From Heterocephalus glaber (taxonomy: Eukaryota > Chordata > Mammalia > Rodentia > Bathyergidae): a stretch of DNA of 64,000 nucleotides. The translations under genes were made by a program, and so were the position numbers. Below, in pieces: positions 21,471 through 33,738 of this stretch. Location: assembly GCF_000247695.1 (NCBI RefSeq), contig NW_004624732.1, positions 23,896,765-23,960,764 on the forward strand. Direction: 5' to 3'. The notes under the pieces were generated by a model. The model saw only the letters and a list, made by a program, of their open reading frames with translations, had not been told where the DNA came from and searched no databases. The first letter of the stretch is position 1. The number at the start of each line of letters is the position of its first letter.

Positions 21471-22940
21471 GGGGTTTGTATTTTTTTAATGAGTAATTTA
21501 CAACATACTTTGTTTATTTACTGTTTTCTTTGGCAGCACTGGGACCGGAACTCTGGATCTTTCGTATAATAGGCAGGGAAGGGGGAGTCACTGGGGATGC
21601 AAACAGAGTAAGAGCTACAGTGGGGAGAGAGGAGGGGACAGAGAATATCAGGGTCAGCTGACACAAGGTCACCCAGAGACTGAGGAGCTGCAACACAACT
21701 GTGGGACCCTCATCCTCACTTCAGGGCATACAGAGTGGAGCTGGGTCCCAGGGGATGCAGAGGGACCTTCTGGTTCAGGCAGGGAGATGCCAGCCCTCCA
21801 GCCCTATGTCTGCTCTAGGTCGGGGCCAGTAGTCACACCAAGCATATCTGAGTCCTGGGAAGCCTGGAACACGCTGGCTGTGCTGTCCCTGCCTGTGGTG
21901 GTCCATGGGGAGGACCAGACAGCCATGGGGTGAAACAGCCATTTCCAGGGCTCTTCGAGGTAGGATAGAGATGTCACCTGAGCATGTCAGGATAGGCCCT
22001 GGGAGGCTGGCTCAGGAGAACCAAGCTCACATAACCTGAGAGAGTCACTGCCGGCAGCCTACAGGTGGGAGGAAATCCGCCCTAGGGCTCCGGGGACTCC
22101 TCGAAGCCTGGGGACACTCTAAGATGCCAAGCGGAATGAGAAGGGAGAAGTGTCTCCACTTCAGGGAGAAGTGTCTGAGCAAGTCCTCCCTGCTGAGCTA
22201 TGGCTGGAGCTGTGCAGGCTTCCCCTGGCCTTCACCCTGATGAGAGAAGGCAGGTGGAACTGCCCCAGGGCTCAGCCTGCACAGGGGTCCTCTGCCTGCC
22301 CAGGCCACACAGTGTCCCTTGAGCGGGGCCAGGACTAGCCCAGAGCCCCAGCTGCTCCCTGGCTCTCCAGCCCTCCCAGCTTTCAGAGCTGGCAGGGTTG
22401 GACTTTAACCCTCCTTGACTGGGCAGGATTAGTATTTAAATTCACTTGAAAGGGGACAGGGCCCAGGATAAGTTTGGGGATGCCTGACAACCCCAGAGGC
22501 TGACTTGGAGGAGCAGGCTTCTTTCTCCTGGCACCAACACAGCCTGCCAGGTCTGCTGTCCCTCTGAGCTCCTGCTCTGGGCCTCCATGGCTTCTATGTC
22601 CAGGTTGTGACTGTCAGTTTTTCTGTCTGCCTCTCTCACTGAGCAGAGCTCTTAGGGAACAGAGATGGGTCAGCCCAAGGCCTGGCAGGGAGAAGCTGGC
22701 CGGTAGTGTTTGCTGAATGAGTAAATGATAGCAAATTGGTGACTGGCAAGTGAAGGATGAGGCCCTATGGCCCCAGGGAAGGGGACCTGGCAGTGAGTAA
22801 GCTGGCATGTCCCGACAGGACTGGGTTAATGTGCCAGTCCAGAGCACAGAGAACAGATCTCTGGAATGTGGGGTGGCTGGTGGGAGGAGTCTGAGGTATG
22901 GGCAGAGGGTTACTGAGGGGTCATCCCGGGGAAGGCCTGG
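21471..22940. other. Intergenic, no gene or repeat recognised
   Basis: About 1.5 kb of GC-rich sequence. A short purine-rich imperfect repeat (gggagaagtgtct at 22144 and 22164) is visible. No coding pattern. Confidence 0.5.
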
Positions 22941-22942
22941 GA

Positions 22943-23018
22943 AGGCCTGGGGTATAGCTCAGGGCGCCACACATGCCTAACATGTGAGGCCCTGAGTGCC
23001 ATCCTCAGCATGACAGAG
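22943..23018 (+). mobile_element. ID SINE, sense
   Basis: Body ctggggtatagctcagggcg, acatgcctaacatgtgaggc and ccctgagtgccatcctcagc. Confidence 0.7.
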
Positions 23019-23534
23019 AAAGAGCCTGGGAAAGAGCCCCCAGCAGGGACCTGCCTTGCATCCCATATACTTCTGCAGGTTGCAGAGCAGGCCACTGGGA
23101 AGAGGATCTCGCTTTTGTTCTTCTGACCTCTCCTTATCTTCCCAAAGTGTGATCTCCCCAAGAACTCCTTTGTCATCAGTCTGGGAGATCGACTCCTATC
23201 ACTGAGAGGAGCCAAGAAGTCAGCGGGGGTCAAGAAAGCTCGCAGACAGGCACTGTCCCCAGACCGCCCTATCTGCTTCTCCTCCCCAAGGGCCCTTTTA
23301 ACTTCCCTAAAAGTAACTTGTTTTCCGGTAAGCACCTTTCTTCTTCTCCCCTCCCCTCTGTAGGAAGATTTGTAAGTCCTAACTCTAATTACATTCTTGA
23401 GTCACATTTTTATGTGAACTCCCACATCCACAGGTGGATAAAAAGCCATCTTTTCTCTTTCTAATCTGCCTTTGTCATTTTAATTCACAGGCCAAGAGGG
23501 GACAGGGAAAGTTTTCCTCCTAGTTACCTTATCC

Positions 23535-23670
23535 AGCTTGGCAAAGTCTCCACTTTGCCCACAAGGAGCAGAGACTGAGAGGCTGAGGAGCTTCCTGGAG
23601 GCTGCACAGCTGGTCAGGCAGAGCCAGGTTCTGACCTGTGTCTGTGCCTCCAGAGACCTGTGTGTGGCTC
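23535..23670 (-). repeat. MIR-like fragment, antisense
   Basis: The phrases gctgcacagctggtcaggca and gagccaggttctgacctgtg match the reverse MIR core. This explains the start of the longest open frame in the window (23538-24242), which I reject as a gene. Confidence 0.5.
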
Positions 23671-24345
23671 TGGGGCTGCAGGTGTGGAGCAGATGCGTCC
23701 TGGAAAAGGTGCTGGCCCTGGCTGGGAAGGAGACAGGAGGCCAGCTGGGAGGTGTGTGTGCCTTTGGGACTGGCCGCACCAAAGGTCCCCTCCCCACAGC
23801 CTCCGACTGTGCCCTTGGGGCCCACAGAAGGGATGTGCCAAGCCCCCTCCCCCTCCCAGCACTGCCTCAATTGCCTCTCTGGGACAGGGACAGGGTGCAG
23901 ACGTGGGGCTCACAGCTAAGGAAGCCCTCACTCAGCTGGGAGCCCACCCTGACCAGGGGACTCCAGGTCACTGAACCGTGTCTTCTCCACAGCTGCGTGC
24001 GGCTCTCTGCTGGCCCTGCTGCTGGCCCTGGGCCTGAGCACCCTCCTTCCAGCTTCTGCACACCCGGCCTCCAGGCTTCTGCAGGCTGCCTGCCTCCTTG
24101 GTCACCCATACCTGGGGAAGCCTGCATGGCGTCCCTTCCTCACGGTGTCCTGACTTCTGTCCCTTGGCCCTTTGGGGACCCAACTGATAGAGGGAGGCTC
24201 TGCCTCAGACATCCCTGGCTGCTGGTTTTTTTCATCTTCTGAATCCCTGGTCCTTTTCTTCTTTTAAAGGGGACCAGTAATCCCTACTTTGGACAGCATC
24301 GTGAAGATACATAAATACACCAATATCCTACATGAATTGATACTG
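23671..24345. other. GC-rich intergenic, no supported gene
   Basis: Overlapping long open frames on both strands reflect high GC content. No domain pattern, splice structure or poly(A) signal supports a gene. Confidence 0.5.
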
Positions 24346-24351
24346 AAGGTG

Positions 24352-24545
24352 GCCAGCTGCTCTGGTGTGCGCCTGTAACCCCAACACTATGGGAGGCTGA
24401 GGCCAGAGGAGGGCAAATTTGAGCCCAGCCTGGGAAATGTGGTGACCTAGTGAGACCCTATCTTGAAATAAAAAATAAAAGTGAGTTGGAGAATGTAGCT
24501 CAGTGAGAAGGCCCTGGGTTCAATTTCTAGTACTAAAAACAACAT
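24352..24545 (+). mobile_element. B1-ID composite SINE
   Basis: B1 part (gtgtgcgcctgtaaccccaa, gggaggctgaggccagagga), an A-rich linker, then an ID part (tgagttggagaatgtagctc, ctgggttcaatttctagtac). Confidence 0.75.
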
Positions 24546-25830
24546 AATCAAGACAGTGAGAGAGTTTTCATTAGGCCCTGGACTCTCCACTACTATGGCC
24601 TCTGTCACTGTTGGGAAAACCGCTGCAAGGAGTGGCTTGTTGGAGCTGGGTCTCTCTCCCAGCTGGGGCTCACCCTCACCAAGACACCGACCCACGTCCC
24701 CCGGGCCCTGAGGCACCTCCCCAGCTTTGTCCTGACCCTTGGCTGGCTTTTCCCCCTGAGCCCCCACAGGGAGGGGCGTCTGTGTTTTGGAATAAATCTG
24801 ACCCCAGGAGAGGGGTCATGAGGCCCTGGGCAGCACAGTGTTCTAAGTAGTGTTTTGGGTACTGTCTTATTTGTTGCTAGTGACTTCAGAGAGTGAAGCA
24901 CGGGTCTGTAGATTAACTCAACTGTCTGCAAACTGTTCCAAACAGATGATACTAAAAAGACTCCTAAGGGTCGAATAGTGCCAGAGGAATTAAACTGCTG
25001 TTCGTCCCCCCACCCCCCCAAAAAAAGACTCCTAAGGTTTGGAAACAATACCACTATGATAATCATTATTAGAAAAAGATATAAGTTGGAAGTATCCTGG
25101 AATAGTGAAAGAGTCTCGTGCCATGGCCATGTGAGGGGCATTGGTGCCAGGATCCCCATGGGCACCACAGGTGCTTAGGTCCTCTGTGGAAAAGGGTGCT
25201 GCATCGGCATGTCACCCCACCTCCTCCTGTATTCTAGATCATCTCCAGAAGGCTGGTAACACAGAACACCAAGTCCAGGCTCTGCATCTGTGTTCATTAG
25301 GGGACGATGGCAGATAAAAAGTCCGCCTGATCGTACAGATGCAATTTTCCCCCTAAATGTGTTCCATCCTTAATAAGTGGAATCCACAGATGTGGGGCTA
25401 GGGATATGGAGGGCCAGCAGGAACTCTGTGTCCTAAACATACACAGGTTTATTTCCCCTCCCCATCTCAGGCCAATGTGACCAGCCAGGGCTGTGTTCTA
25501 GGTGATCATTCAGGGACCCCATTCCTTCCACTGTGTAGTTCTCACATTTAGGGGGCCTCTGAGCCTCCACGGGCTCCTTTGTTTCTTCCAGGTGGAGGAA
25601 GGGACAAGGGGTGAGGGGAGGTTCCTGGGGCCAGGCCTGGGAGTGAAGCAGTGCCAGTCACTGCCTCTCAGTAAAGCAGGTAGGGAACACTCACATGGCC
25701 CCACTAGCAGTGTGGGTGGGTGGGTGGGCAATACAGTCTAGCTGTAGGTCCAGCACTCTCTGCCATAGTGGCATGGAAGGAAGGAGGATGTGGGGGAAGA
25801 AAGGGTGAATGACATAATTACATTGTTCAA
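24546..25830. other. Intergenic, nothing recognised
   Basis: Mixed-composition sequence. A direct repeat of the phrase agactcctaagg at 24958 and 25025 flanks an A-rich/C-rich stretch (ccccccaaaaaaa), possibly an eroded tail insertion. No gene. Confidence 0.45.
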
Positions 25831-25832
25831 GA

Positions 25833-25992
25833 TGGGGAGAGAAAGAGAAGACAGGGAGAAAGGAAGGGAAGGAGCGAAGGAAGAAGGAAGGAAAGAGAGA
25901 AAGGAAAAAGAAAAGGAGGGAGGGAAGAGGAAGGAAAAAGAAAAAAGAGAAGAAAGAAGGAAAGGAAGCAAAAAAGAAGAAAGGAAGGGTGA
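25833..25992 (+). repeat. Purine-rich (GGAA/GAAA)n tract
   Basis: About 160 bp are almost only G and A on the + strand, with GGAAGGAA and AAAGAGAAAG blocks. It is simple sequence, and open frames through it are Lys/Glu/Arg-only artefacts. Confidence 0.85.
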
Positions 25993-26611
25993 AGAGTGGG
26001 TAAATCTTTAGGGTCTGCCGCAGATCTTCACCCTGCTGTTGCTACTGCACCCACTGCTCTTTCTGAGCCGCAGCGCAGTGTGCTGGGCACTGCAGTCTGG
26101 GGTGCTCTGGTGACCTCTACTCTGCAGCTGCTGGGGGAGATGCATAGTTAAGAAGGGGTGACCGTGGCCTCCTGCTTCCTTCAGAATCTTCATATGAGCT
26201 CTACTTGCCTGACAAACCTGAGTGTGCACTGTTACCTTTAAGAAAAAAGGTGCATTGTTGTTGGAAAGACAAAAGGGAAGTTTCCAAAGCCCAGTGGCCA
26301 AGTGTTGGAAGGCAAAACAGTGAGGGGCTGGGCTGTGCACACAGCGACCCACTGTCAGGCAGGGCTAAGGGCGCCCGCCTCTTCCTGAAAGTCTCTGGCC
26401 CTAGGAGGATGGACACTGGCTGGGAGGATACCTGTCCTGCATAACACAACTATGTGATGGGACTGCAGCCAGAGCTGAGGCACACAATCCTAGAGAGGCA
26501 CTGATACAAGGGACGTAGAAGCCTGTTAGGCCTGCATGCTGCATACTGACTCCTTCAAAATTATCACTGAAGGAAACAGGCCATAGGAGCACATTCAGCA
26601 TCCATGGTATA

Positions 26612-26782
26612 GCTTGAAGAGGCTGAGGCAGGAGGGTCTCAGGTTTGAGCTCACCCTGGGCAACTTAGCACCTTAGTGAAACCATGTCTCAAAATAAAAA
26701 GGGCTGCTGGGAGGTGGTGCTCAGTGGTGGAGTGCTTTCTAGAGGCCTGGGGTTCTACCTCCAGTACTGCAAAAACCCTACA
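26612..26782 (+). mobile_element. B1-ID composite SINE (5'-truncated)
   Basis: Partial B1 (gaagaggctgaggcaggagg, caccctgggcaacttagcac), then A-rich linker, then ID-like part (gaggtggtgctcagtggtgg, tctacctccagtactgcaaa). Confidence 0.7.
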
Positions 26783-27039
26783 AGAAATAGAAAACAAAAC
26801 CCAGAGCTGTTCTGAGGGGCTAGACTGGCATTTGGCGGGGCTGCAGACTTCTGAAAGGGCTGAGGTGGTAACTGAGCTGGTCCACACTCCTCGCATTGTT
26901 ACTGTTGGTGTTTCTGGGGAAATTGAGGTCCACAGAAAAGAAGCTACACACCTAAGGGTTGCAGTTGACGTGGTGGCAGCCCATCCATTCTGCAAAGGAA
27001 CCCAGCTGCCCATGTCCCAAGGTATACACACTGCTTTCT

Positions 27040-27130
27040 TTCTTTCTCTTTTTTGGTACTGGGGATTGAACTCAGGTCCTTGTGCTTGCACAGCAGGCAG
27101 TGAAACCACTGAGCTAAATCCCCAGCCCTG
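27040..27130 (-). mobile_element. ID SINE, antisense, with 13-bp target duplication
   Basis: Reverse ID ggtactggggattgaactca then ccactgagctaaatccccag. Perfect direct repeats CACACTGCTTTCT at 27027-27039 and 27131-27143 flank it. Confidence 0.88.
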
Positions 27131-27143
27131 CACACTGCTTTCT

Positions 27144-28890
27144 CTGTACTTCCCTTCCCACACCAACTGATTCTCCAACTCTGGACACCACTGGGCATTT
27201 CACAGTTCAATCCTGGCACTACCTACCTGGAGTGGTTAAGGGTTAAGGGGTCGGTCCTGTGAGATCACCACCTCACTTTCAATTGCAAGCAGTGAGTTTC
27301 CAGGTGACCCACGCTTGGCTACAAATCCAAGGTTCCTATGATCCCTCTTCAAATTCAATGATCTGCTAGGGTGGGAACTCAGAGGAGCTTCACTTAGTTT
27401 TGTGTATTAATAAAGGATGCAAGGGCGTGATAAGAGGGGCAGGTAAACAGTCATATTAAGAGGTGCACAGGGTGAAATCAAGCTCAGGAGCCTCAGTCAC
27501 AGGAACTTGCTCAGTGCTCTGCTGGTGAACTTGAGGCTGGGCCAGAGCAGCCAAAGCCCAGCCAACATTTGCCATGTAAATGTCACTGAAGTTGTGGTTG
27601 CAGCGAGTGACAGATGTGTAGGAAGGATGGTTGTCAGACAGGGCGGGGAGGGGAGGAACAAGAGACAAGGGGAAGCCTGGTGAACAAGCCACCAAAGGTA
27701 ATGTTTAAGGATGCCAAGTGGGACATCCAGAGGAAGGGCACAGCCCTGAGTACCTGAATGTCAGGAGAGTGGGCCAAGCTGGCCCCAGTTCTAGGGGAAC
27801 ACTGGTGACTATTTCTGGACCAGGTCGTGACTTCACGGGTGTTCGCTTTGTGATAAGTCATTGAGCTGTGCATCTGTTTGGGACCTGTTTTTGTACATGT
27901 GTTACATTGCACAATAAGATAGGTTGACAAAAGAAGAAGAAACGCAGTCAGTGAAACATGCCATTCTGCAAGAGAAGGACCTGCCCTTGGGGTGTAACCA
28001 GTGCAGTGGGCAGTTCCTGGGATCTGGGCACCTCTGCCTTCTCCTCCTCTTCCCCACTTGCCTTCCTTCTGGTTCTTCCTAAGCTGGCTGTGGCAGTGCT
28101 TTCTTGTGGGGCCATGTTCCTAGTGCCTGCATGAGCAAGGAGATACGGTGCCTTCCCTGGAGCCTCACTTGTCTCCACCCCACACCCTGGGCCATCGTGC
28201 CAGGCAAAGGCCACTTCCCTGTGGTCCTTCTTCACTGATGCTCCTCTGCCTGAGAGGCCACAAAATGAGGAGGCTCCCATGAGTATGGGTGGGGGCAGAG
28301 GGGGACATCTGCCTTCCCTGCCTCTTGTCAGCCACTGTGCAAGGAGCCCAGGCCCAGGAGCATGTGCCCTGCTGCCACCTGTGAAACCTGGACCCCACAC
28401 CTGGGCCAGCTAAGGAACTGGGCCTGATCACTTATGTGCTCTACTCTGGGCCCTGGGCTCCGAGGCTATTCAATAAGGACAGTTGCACCTGCTTCCTGGG
28501 GACAGAGGCCCGGCTGCAGGGTGATGGCATCTGGGAAGCACACGACATTCTTCACCTGTGTGGAGACGGCCTGAGCTGATGCCTCCTTCCCCCACCACCT
28601 TCTGATCCTGCAAACAGAATGGTGTCACACCCCACCTGACAGTGCTGCTCTCTGGCTCCATGCTGTGGGGCGCCCTCACCCACCTGCTGTAGGGGATCCC
28701 CAGGACCTCTTTCAAACCTGGTGCTTTGGAGGTATAACATTGTCCTCAGTTCTCTCAGCCCCAGCAGGAGACCTTGGGCCAGGGTCTGATTCACCTGGTC
28801 TCAGGTGTTCCAGCCCTGGTCCAGGCCTGGACACAGCAGGAGAGCTGTGGTGACCTCCTCAGGGAAACCCTGGGGCTGGGACCTGGCTCT
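27144..28890. other. Intergenic, nothing recognised
   Basis: Unique sequence with no supported exon, RNA gene or repeat. Confidence 0.45.
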
Positions 28891-28891
28891 G

Positions 28892-28958
28892 AGGACAAAG
28901 GCTTGCCCAGCGTGCACAAGGTCCCAGGTTCATCCCAGTGCCATAAATAAAAAAGTAT
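28892..28958 (+). repeat. Partial ID-like unit
   Basis: Right half only: aaaggcttgcccagcgtgca and gtcccaggttcatcccagtg followed by A-rich tail. Confidence 0.45.
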
Positions 28959-29087
28959 AGGTGGCCTCTTCAAGAAGGTGAACGATTCTTTTGTACTATA
29001 CCAAAGCCTGAGGTGATATTGTGAAGCACATATTTGGTATTCACCCGTTTCCTGGCACACATGCTTCTTAACAACGTTGGAACTGGG

Positions 29088-29180
29088 GCTGGGAATATAC
29101 AGTACACACTCGGCCCAGTGGTAGAGCACTTGTCCAGAAGGTGCAAGGCCCTGGTCCTATCCTCAGTAACACCAAAGGAG
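29088..29180 (+). mobile_element. ID SINE, sense
   Basis: Body ggggctgggaatatacagta (head), cagtggtagagcacttgtcc, gcaaggccctggtcctatcc and tcagtaacacc. Confidence 0.7.
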
Positions 29181-30300
29181 AAAGAAACATCCTCCAGATC
29201 CTGAAAGTGAAAGTCTTTTGCATGCTCCTGAGTTAGAAGGCATTGGTCTCTGGAAAGACAATGGCAGGATTAGAGCACTAGGATTTTCAGCCCTATCCTT
29301 CAACCTCTGGGGGGTGAAGAGGGGCTGAAGGTGAGGTTCCACCCACACAGGCCTCCTTGCTATTTCTGTTGTGCTCTACCTGTGCCCATCCTCAGGACCT
29401 TTGCATTTGCTGCTCTGGGCAGGAAAATCTTCCTCCAGCTCCACCGTGTTCCCTTTATGACTCATAGGCAGGCCTTGCCCTGCACAGCACGACACTGTGG
29501 TCCATGTGAACACTTCCCTACAGGTACTGAGCATCACCCTTCAGTACCCCCTCCACCCTCACTCTTGCTCTGTGCCCTGATTTACTCTAAGTCATAGTGC
29601 CACAGCAGACCAAGAACATCACAGAGCCTCAGTGAGGGCTGGGACCGGGGTCCCATGGACATGGGCTTTGTTTCATGTGTTGTGGCATTGCCCGTACCTG
29701 GAGCAGAGCCCAGGCAGGAAGGTGCTCAACGGAGGGACAGGTAACAAGGCTGGGCCTCTCCTCAACCCCCTTCACCCTGCAGCTCCTGCGTCAGGCTGAC
29801 CAAGAGGTCCTGATGGCTGCTCACCCACCTGGTCTGTCTGGGTCCCTCTGCCCCTGCCTGTTTCCTCTCTAATCCCCTGCAGGGAGGGGTGGGGTTCTCA
29901 GAGGGCCTGCCCAGCTCCTGGGAGGGGGACCAGTGGGTGAGGGGACTGGGAAGGCCCAGCCTCAGGGCTCCAAACAGTACCCCCAGTGCAGGGTCCTAGG
30001 AGGAGCAGTGTGCATGTGGCCCCACGGGCTCCTTCCCTAGTCCCTTGGGGCAGGGCCCCAGCTTGCCCTGTGGAGCCTGGGTACAGCATGGGGGAAAGCG
30101 GTCCTTGGATAAGATCTGTCCCTATTCTCCCATGCCCTGTGTCTACTTGGGAAGCAGCCATGAACACAGGTGAGGGCACAGCAGAGGAGGGGAAGGGCCC
30201 ACAGCCCTGCTTGGGGGCTGGTTGTGCTTTCTGCATGTGAGGTTTAAGCGTAGTGTGATCTTAAAACTCATGATCCCACCCCACTTTCTACAACTTTTAT
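29181..30300. other. Intergenic, nothing recognised
   Basis: GC-rich unique sequence with no supported feature. Confidence 0.45.
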
Positions 30301-30325
30301 TGTAAGAAGACTTGTCTTTTCATTG

Positions 30326-30346
30326 CTTGCTTGCTTTCTTTCCTTT

Positions 30347-30405
<59 letters not shown>

Positions 30406-30424
30406 CTTTCCCCCCTCTCCCTCC
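30326..30424 (+). repeat. (TTTC)n microsatellite beside an assembly gap
   Basis: Pure TTTC units from about 30346 to 30408, then a CT/C-rich run up to the gap. Poly-Phe/Leu/Ser frames across it are artefacts. Confidence 0.95.
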
Positions 30425-30524
30425 NNNNNNNNNNNNNNNNNNNNNNNNNNNNNNNNNNNNNNNNNNNNNNNNNNNNNNNNNNNNNNNNNNNNNNNNNNNN
30501 NNNNNNNNNNNNNNNNNNNNNNNN
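30425..30524. other. Assembly gap of exactly 100 N
   Basis: One hundred N lie between a (TTTC)n/(CT)n tract and a CT-rich tract. The round number suggests a gap of unknown true size. Confidence 0.99.
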
Positions 30525-30620
30525 CTCTCTCTCTCTTCCTCCTTCCCTCCCTCCTCCCCACCTTTGGTGCTGGGATTGAACACAGGGATTCATACATGCC
30601 CACTGAACTATACTCCAGCC
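30525..30620 (-). mobile_element. CT-rich tract followed by ID SINE, antisense
   Basis: CTCTCTCT runs into cctccctcc, then the reverse ID ctttggtgctgggattgaac and cactgaactatactccagcc from about 30556. The microsatellite probably grew from the ID tail. Confidence 0.7.
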
Positions 30621-30644
30621 CCTAGAAATAAATTCAAACTTAAA

Positions 30645-30860
30645 GAAAAGTTTCAAAAGTAGCACAAAAATTTTCCAATATCATTCACTCAGCTTCCTTA
30701 AACTGTTAATATTTTACCACATTTGCTTTCTCCCTCTCCCTCCTACCCCAACCCTTAATAAAATTTTTCAAGTCAGTTTCAGAGTAAGTGGCAGACATAA
30801 GCCCTTTCACCTCAAAGGGTTTCTGTATTTCCTACAAACGAGGGCATTCTTCAAGGCAAC
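30645..30860. repeat. Possible L1M 3'-end fragment
   Basis: Phrases ctgttaatattttaccacat, tttgctttctccctctccct, agagtaagtggcagacataa and gtatttcctacaaacgaggg resemble an old L1 3'UTR motif also seen at 44.03 kb. Orientation was not settled. Confidence 0.4.
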
Positions 30861-32490
30861 CACCGTACTGAGATCCCAGCCACATTGGGCAATTGCTGAA
30901 ACACTGGGCTGATTTGGGCTGCACTGGGTGGAACTCATGGTGTCAGAGCTGGAGCCAAGCCTGGGCAGCTGGGATGGAGGTAGCCAGTGAGTTGGAGGGT
31001 CAGGCTGTGCCCAAGGGATCAGGGAGATGAATCTGCAGAGCTGGCAGTGCCCCTTACAGAGGCCTGGGACTAAGCCCAGGGTTGAACCTGACTGAAGAGC
31101 CCTGGGGAACCCGGGCTTTGCAGGGCACGAGGTGGCTCAGATGTGCCTTTTAGTCTGGCCCTCCCGGGTCCTGTGTGTGGTCTCAGCCTGGAGCTGATGA
31201 TCCCAGTCAGCTGAGGCCCTCAGTCTGCCAGAGAAGAAGTTTCCCTGTTCATTGAGAGGTTCAACAAGAACAGAATGTTCTCAGCAGTCAGGGAACAGGG
31301 AGTGGAAGGGCAGGGAAGGAAGAGAAAAAAGTAATTGCGAGGTCTCGGCTGACAGCAGTCTGCTCTGTTTTGTAACCCACAATGTGTCCTGATGAGTCAC
31401 CTCTTCTCCCAGGGCCCATTCTCTCTGTGTCACCTCCTCGGGTTGTGTATCTTGTTCCAGCCACCTGGCACCATCCCCTCGCACCTTCCCGTGTTCTTGG
31501 TACACCTGGATGTGGATTATTCATAACTGGGCTCACATCCCTCTGTGGCTGGTGTGTGAGGTCAGGAAGGTACTGGGCCTCGGTCCATTCCTTGCAGGTT
31601 GTAGGAGTTCCAGGTGGGATGGAGGGGTTTTGCACATAGCAGGCGTCCAAAGCCCCCATGCAAGCCTGGCCTAGTCATTTGCTGGCCTCTAAGGCCCTCA
31701 GCTTCCAGGCCACTTTCTCTCCCAGCTACAAGAGAGCCCTTGCATGCAGTGAGGACCTCGTGGGGTCTGGTTCACCTGCAATGGCTCTGATCCTGTTTGC
31801 CAAATCCATGAGGGAGATGAGCTGGTAAGGGAGCACCCTTACGCGCAGATGCTGATCACTGGAGACCTTAGACCAGGGCTCTGCCTGGAGCCCTGCTCAG
31901 AGGCAGGTACAGCTCAGGGAGCCCACTGTGCTGGAGCTGAATGCACTCAGGACAGGCTGAGCCTCTTCCTGCAGAAGGAGCTCCAGTGGGCATGGAGAAT
32001 CTTGCACACAGAATCACCAAGGCTGAGGAGGAAGAGAGGCCTGAGAAGCAGCCAGGGTGTGGGCTCTGGGGACTGAAGGGGGTTGAGGACAGAACTGGCC
32101 GGGCTGGCTGGGCCAGGCCCTCCACCCTGATTAGGGCCTGGGCGATACCCAGAGTGGACAGAATGTGGACATGCAGGCAGGTGTGTAGAGGAATGGGGGG
32201 CTTTCCTGTCGCCCTGGGGTCACTGGCACCCATCCATTCTTGTGTTTCTCACCTGCCTCTCTTAGCAGTTTGAAGGCGTCAGAAATTGCTTGGTGATGTT
32301 CTGGGGCCAAACCATGTCCTTGGCCCCTGGCCACCACCCCGGGGCTTGGCACCAGCTGCATGTCCCTGGAAGACAAGCTGCCTCTGACAGCTGGGAGGCT
32401 CGAAGGCTTTAGGTCGTTGGCATCGCCCCTGGGTGGCAGTGGAGGGTGTAGCCCGAGGTTTGGTGGGACTGAGGTGCTCCTGGGTGGATG
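30861..32490. other. Intergenic, nothing recognised
   Basis: GC-rich unique sequence. Overlapping open frames on both strands without protein-like patterns. Confidence 0.45.
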
Positions 32491-32493
32491 GTG

Positions 32494-32670
32494 CAGAGGT
32501 TCTGAAGCCACACAACCTGGTGCCACTTGCTAGCTGGGTGGCTGAGGACAGTTTGTAGGCCCCTGCGTGCCTCAGTTTCCCCCTCTGTAAAATCAGGCTG
32601 GCAGTGGTCCTTACCTCAGAGAAGTGTCGATCAACGTGAGGTCAAATGCACTAATTCAGGCGAAGTGCTT
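32494..32670 (+). repeat. MIR element
   Basis: The MIR core is clear: cttgctagctgggtggctga, cgtgcctcagtttccccctc, tgtaaaatcaggctggcagt. Confidence 0.7.
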
Positions 32671-32917
32671 GGACCAGCCCTGACAGGAGCCACTGTGACC
32701 CCTTCCTAAGGGCCCTCAGGGACCTGGCCTGGTCCCCTGTCCACCTGCCTCCCTCATGGCATCTGCCCTCCCCAGGGCAGCTCTCACAGGCCTCTACCCA
32801 CCATGGTGCCATCCTTTGCCCGGAAGCTCTCCTGCCCCGGCCCCCTTCCTTAGCTCAAGTGTCACCTCCTCCAGGAAGACTGCAGGCACTGACATGACTA
32901 ACCTTGCCCAAGCCTGC

Positions 32918-33008
32918 AAGGTGTTTTGTTTTCTTTCCTTTGTGGTGTTGGGATTCAAACCCAAGGCCTCACCATGCTATGCCAGCACAGAGCTACACCC
33001 CAGCCACC
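32918..33008 (-). mobile_element. ID SINE, antisense
   Basis: Reverse ID gttgggattcaaacccaagg then cacagagctacaccccagcc. Short near-direct repeats (cctgcaagg and cctgcaaagg) flank it. Confidence 0.7.
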
Positions 33009-33639
33009 TGCAAAGGCTGAACAAACGGCCAAGCTGCAGAAGCAGGCATGGAGGACTTGGCTCCAAGGCTGGCCCCTTCTCTCAGGCTGCACCGCACCTC
33101 GCTGTCAGCGTTTTGAGGGTGCTGGACAGAACCATGTGCCCTGGATCTGCATCAGGACTGAGGGCCCCTCTCTCCACTGGGAGGTGCTGGAGCTTCTCCA
33201 GGCATTGCCCTAGTGAGGAGAGCCCCCTGCCCATGGCTCTGCTTCCTTCCTGGGCAGAGGATGCTGGCACCTGGTGGGGTGGGCTAAGGTGGTGACAGTG
33301 TGGAGGTAGAGCAACGTGGCCCCTTGCCCAACCTGGGACCTCTCTGCAGGGCATCCCAGGAGCCTCCTTGGAGACTGCCCCTCCGTCTGCCGTCCCATTT
33401 CCTCTCATCCCTATCCCTGTTGAGCCCCAGAGCGCCCCCTAACATGCACCCTGCATGCTAACCTCCAGCACTGAGCGAGGGAAGGAGAGAGGGAAGTTGT
33501 GTCTGTCTCTCACTGGACCAAGAGCTCCACGAGTGTAGGGCCACATCATCCAGGTCACTGGTCCATCCATGCCCAGTGTTCACCTCAGGACTTAGGTGTC
33601 GGCTGAACGAATGAACGAGTGTACTCTGTATGAATGAAC

Positions 33640-33738
33640 TGTAGGCTGGGCATGGAGATGCAGCTTAGGGCTGGAGCACTTGCCTAGCATGTGCAAGGCC
33701 CGGAGTGCCAGCCCCAGCACTGCAGGAGAAAGTGTGCA
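33640..33738 (+). mobile_element. ID SINE, sense
   Basis: Body gcatggagatgcagcttagg, gctggagcacttgcctagca, tgtgcaaggcccggagtgcc, agccccagcactgcagg. Confidence 0.7.

Noticed and set aside
23538..24242. Longest open frame in the window (234 codons, + strand)
   Set aside because: It begins inside a reverse MIR-like segment, lies in GC-rich DNA where other frames are open too, and has no domain-like pattern, splice sites or poly(A) signal.
24605..25168. 187-codon open frame on the - strand
   Set aside because: Composition and overlap with opposite-strand frames fit chance. No recognisable protein motif.
25738..26011. Glu/Lys/Arg-rich and Ser/Phe/Leu-rich open frames
   Set aside because: Translations of the purine tract.
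30312..30662. Open frames rich in Phe/Ser/Leu or Lys/Glu/Arg around the gap
   Set aside because: Translations of (TTTC)n and N bases.
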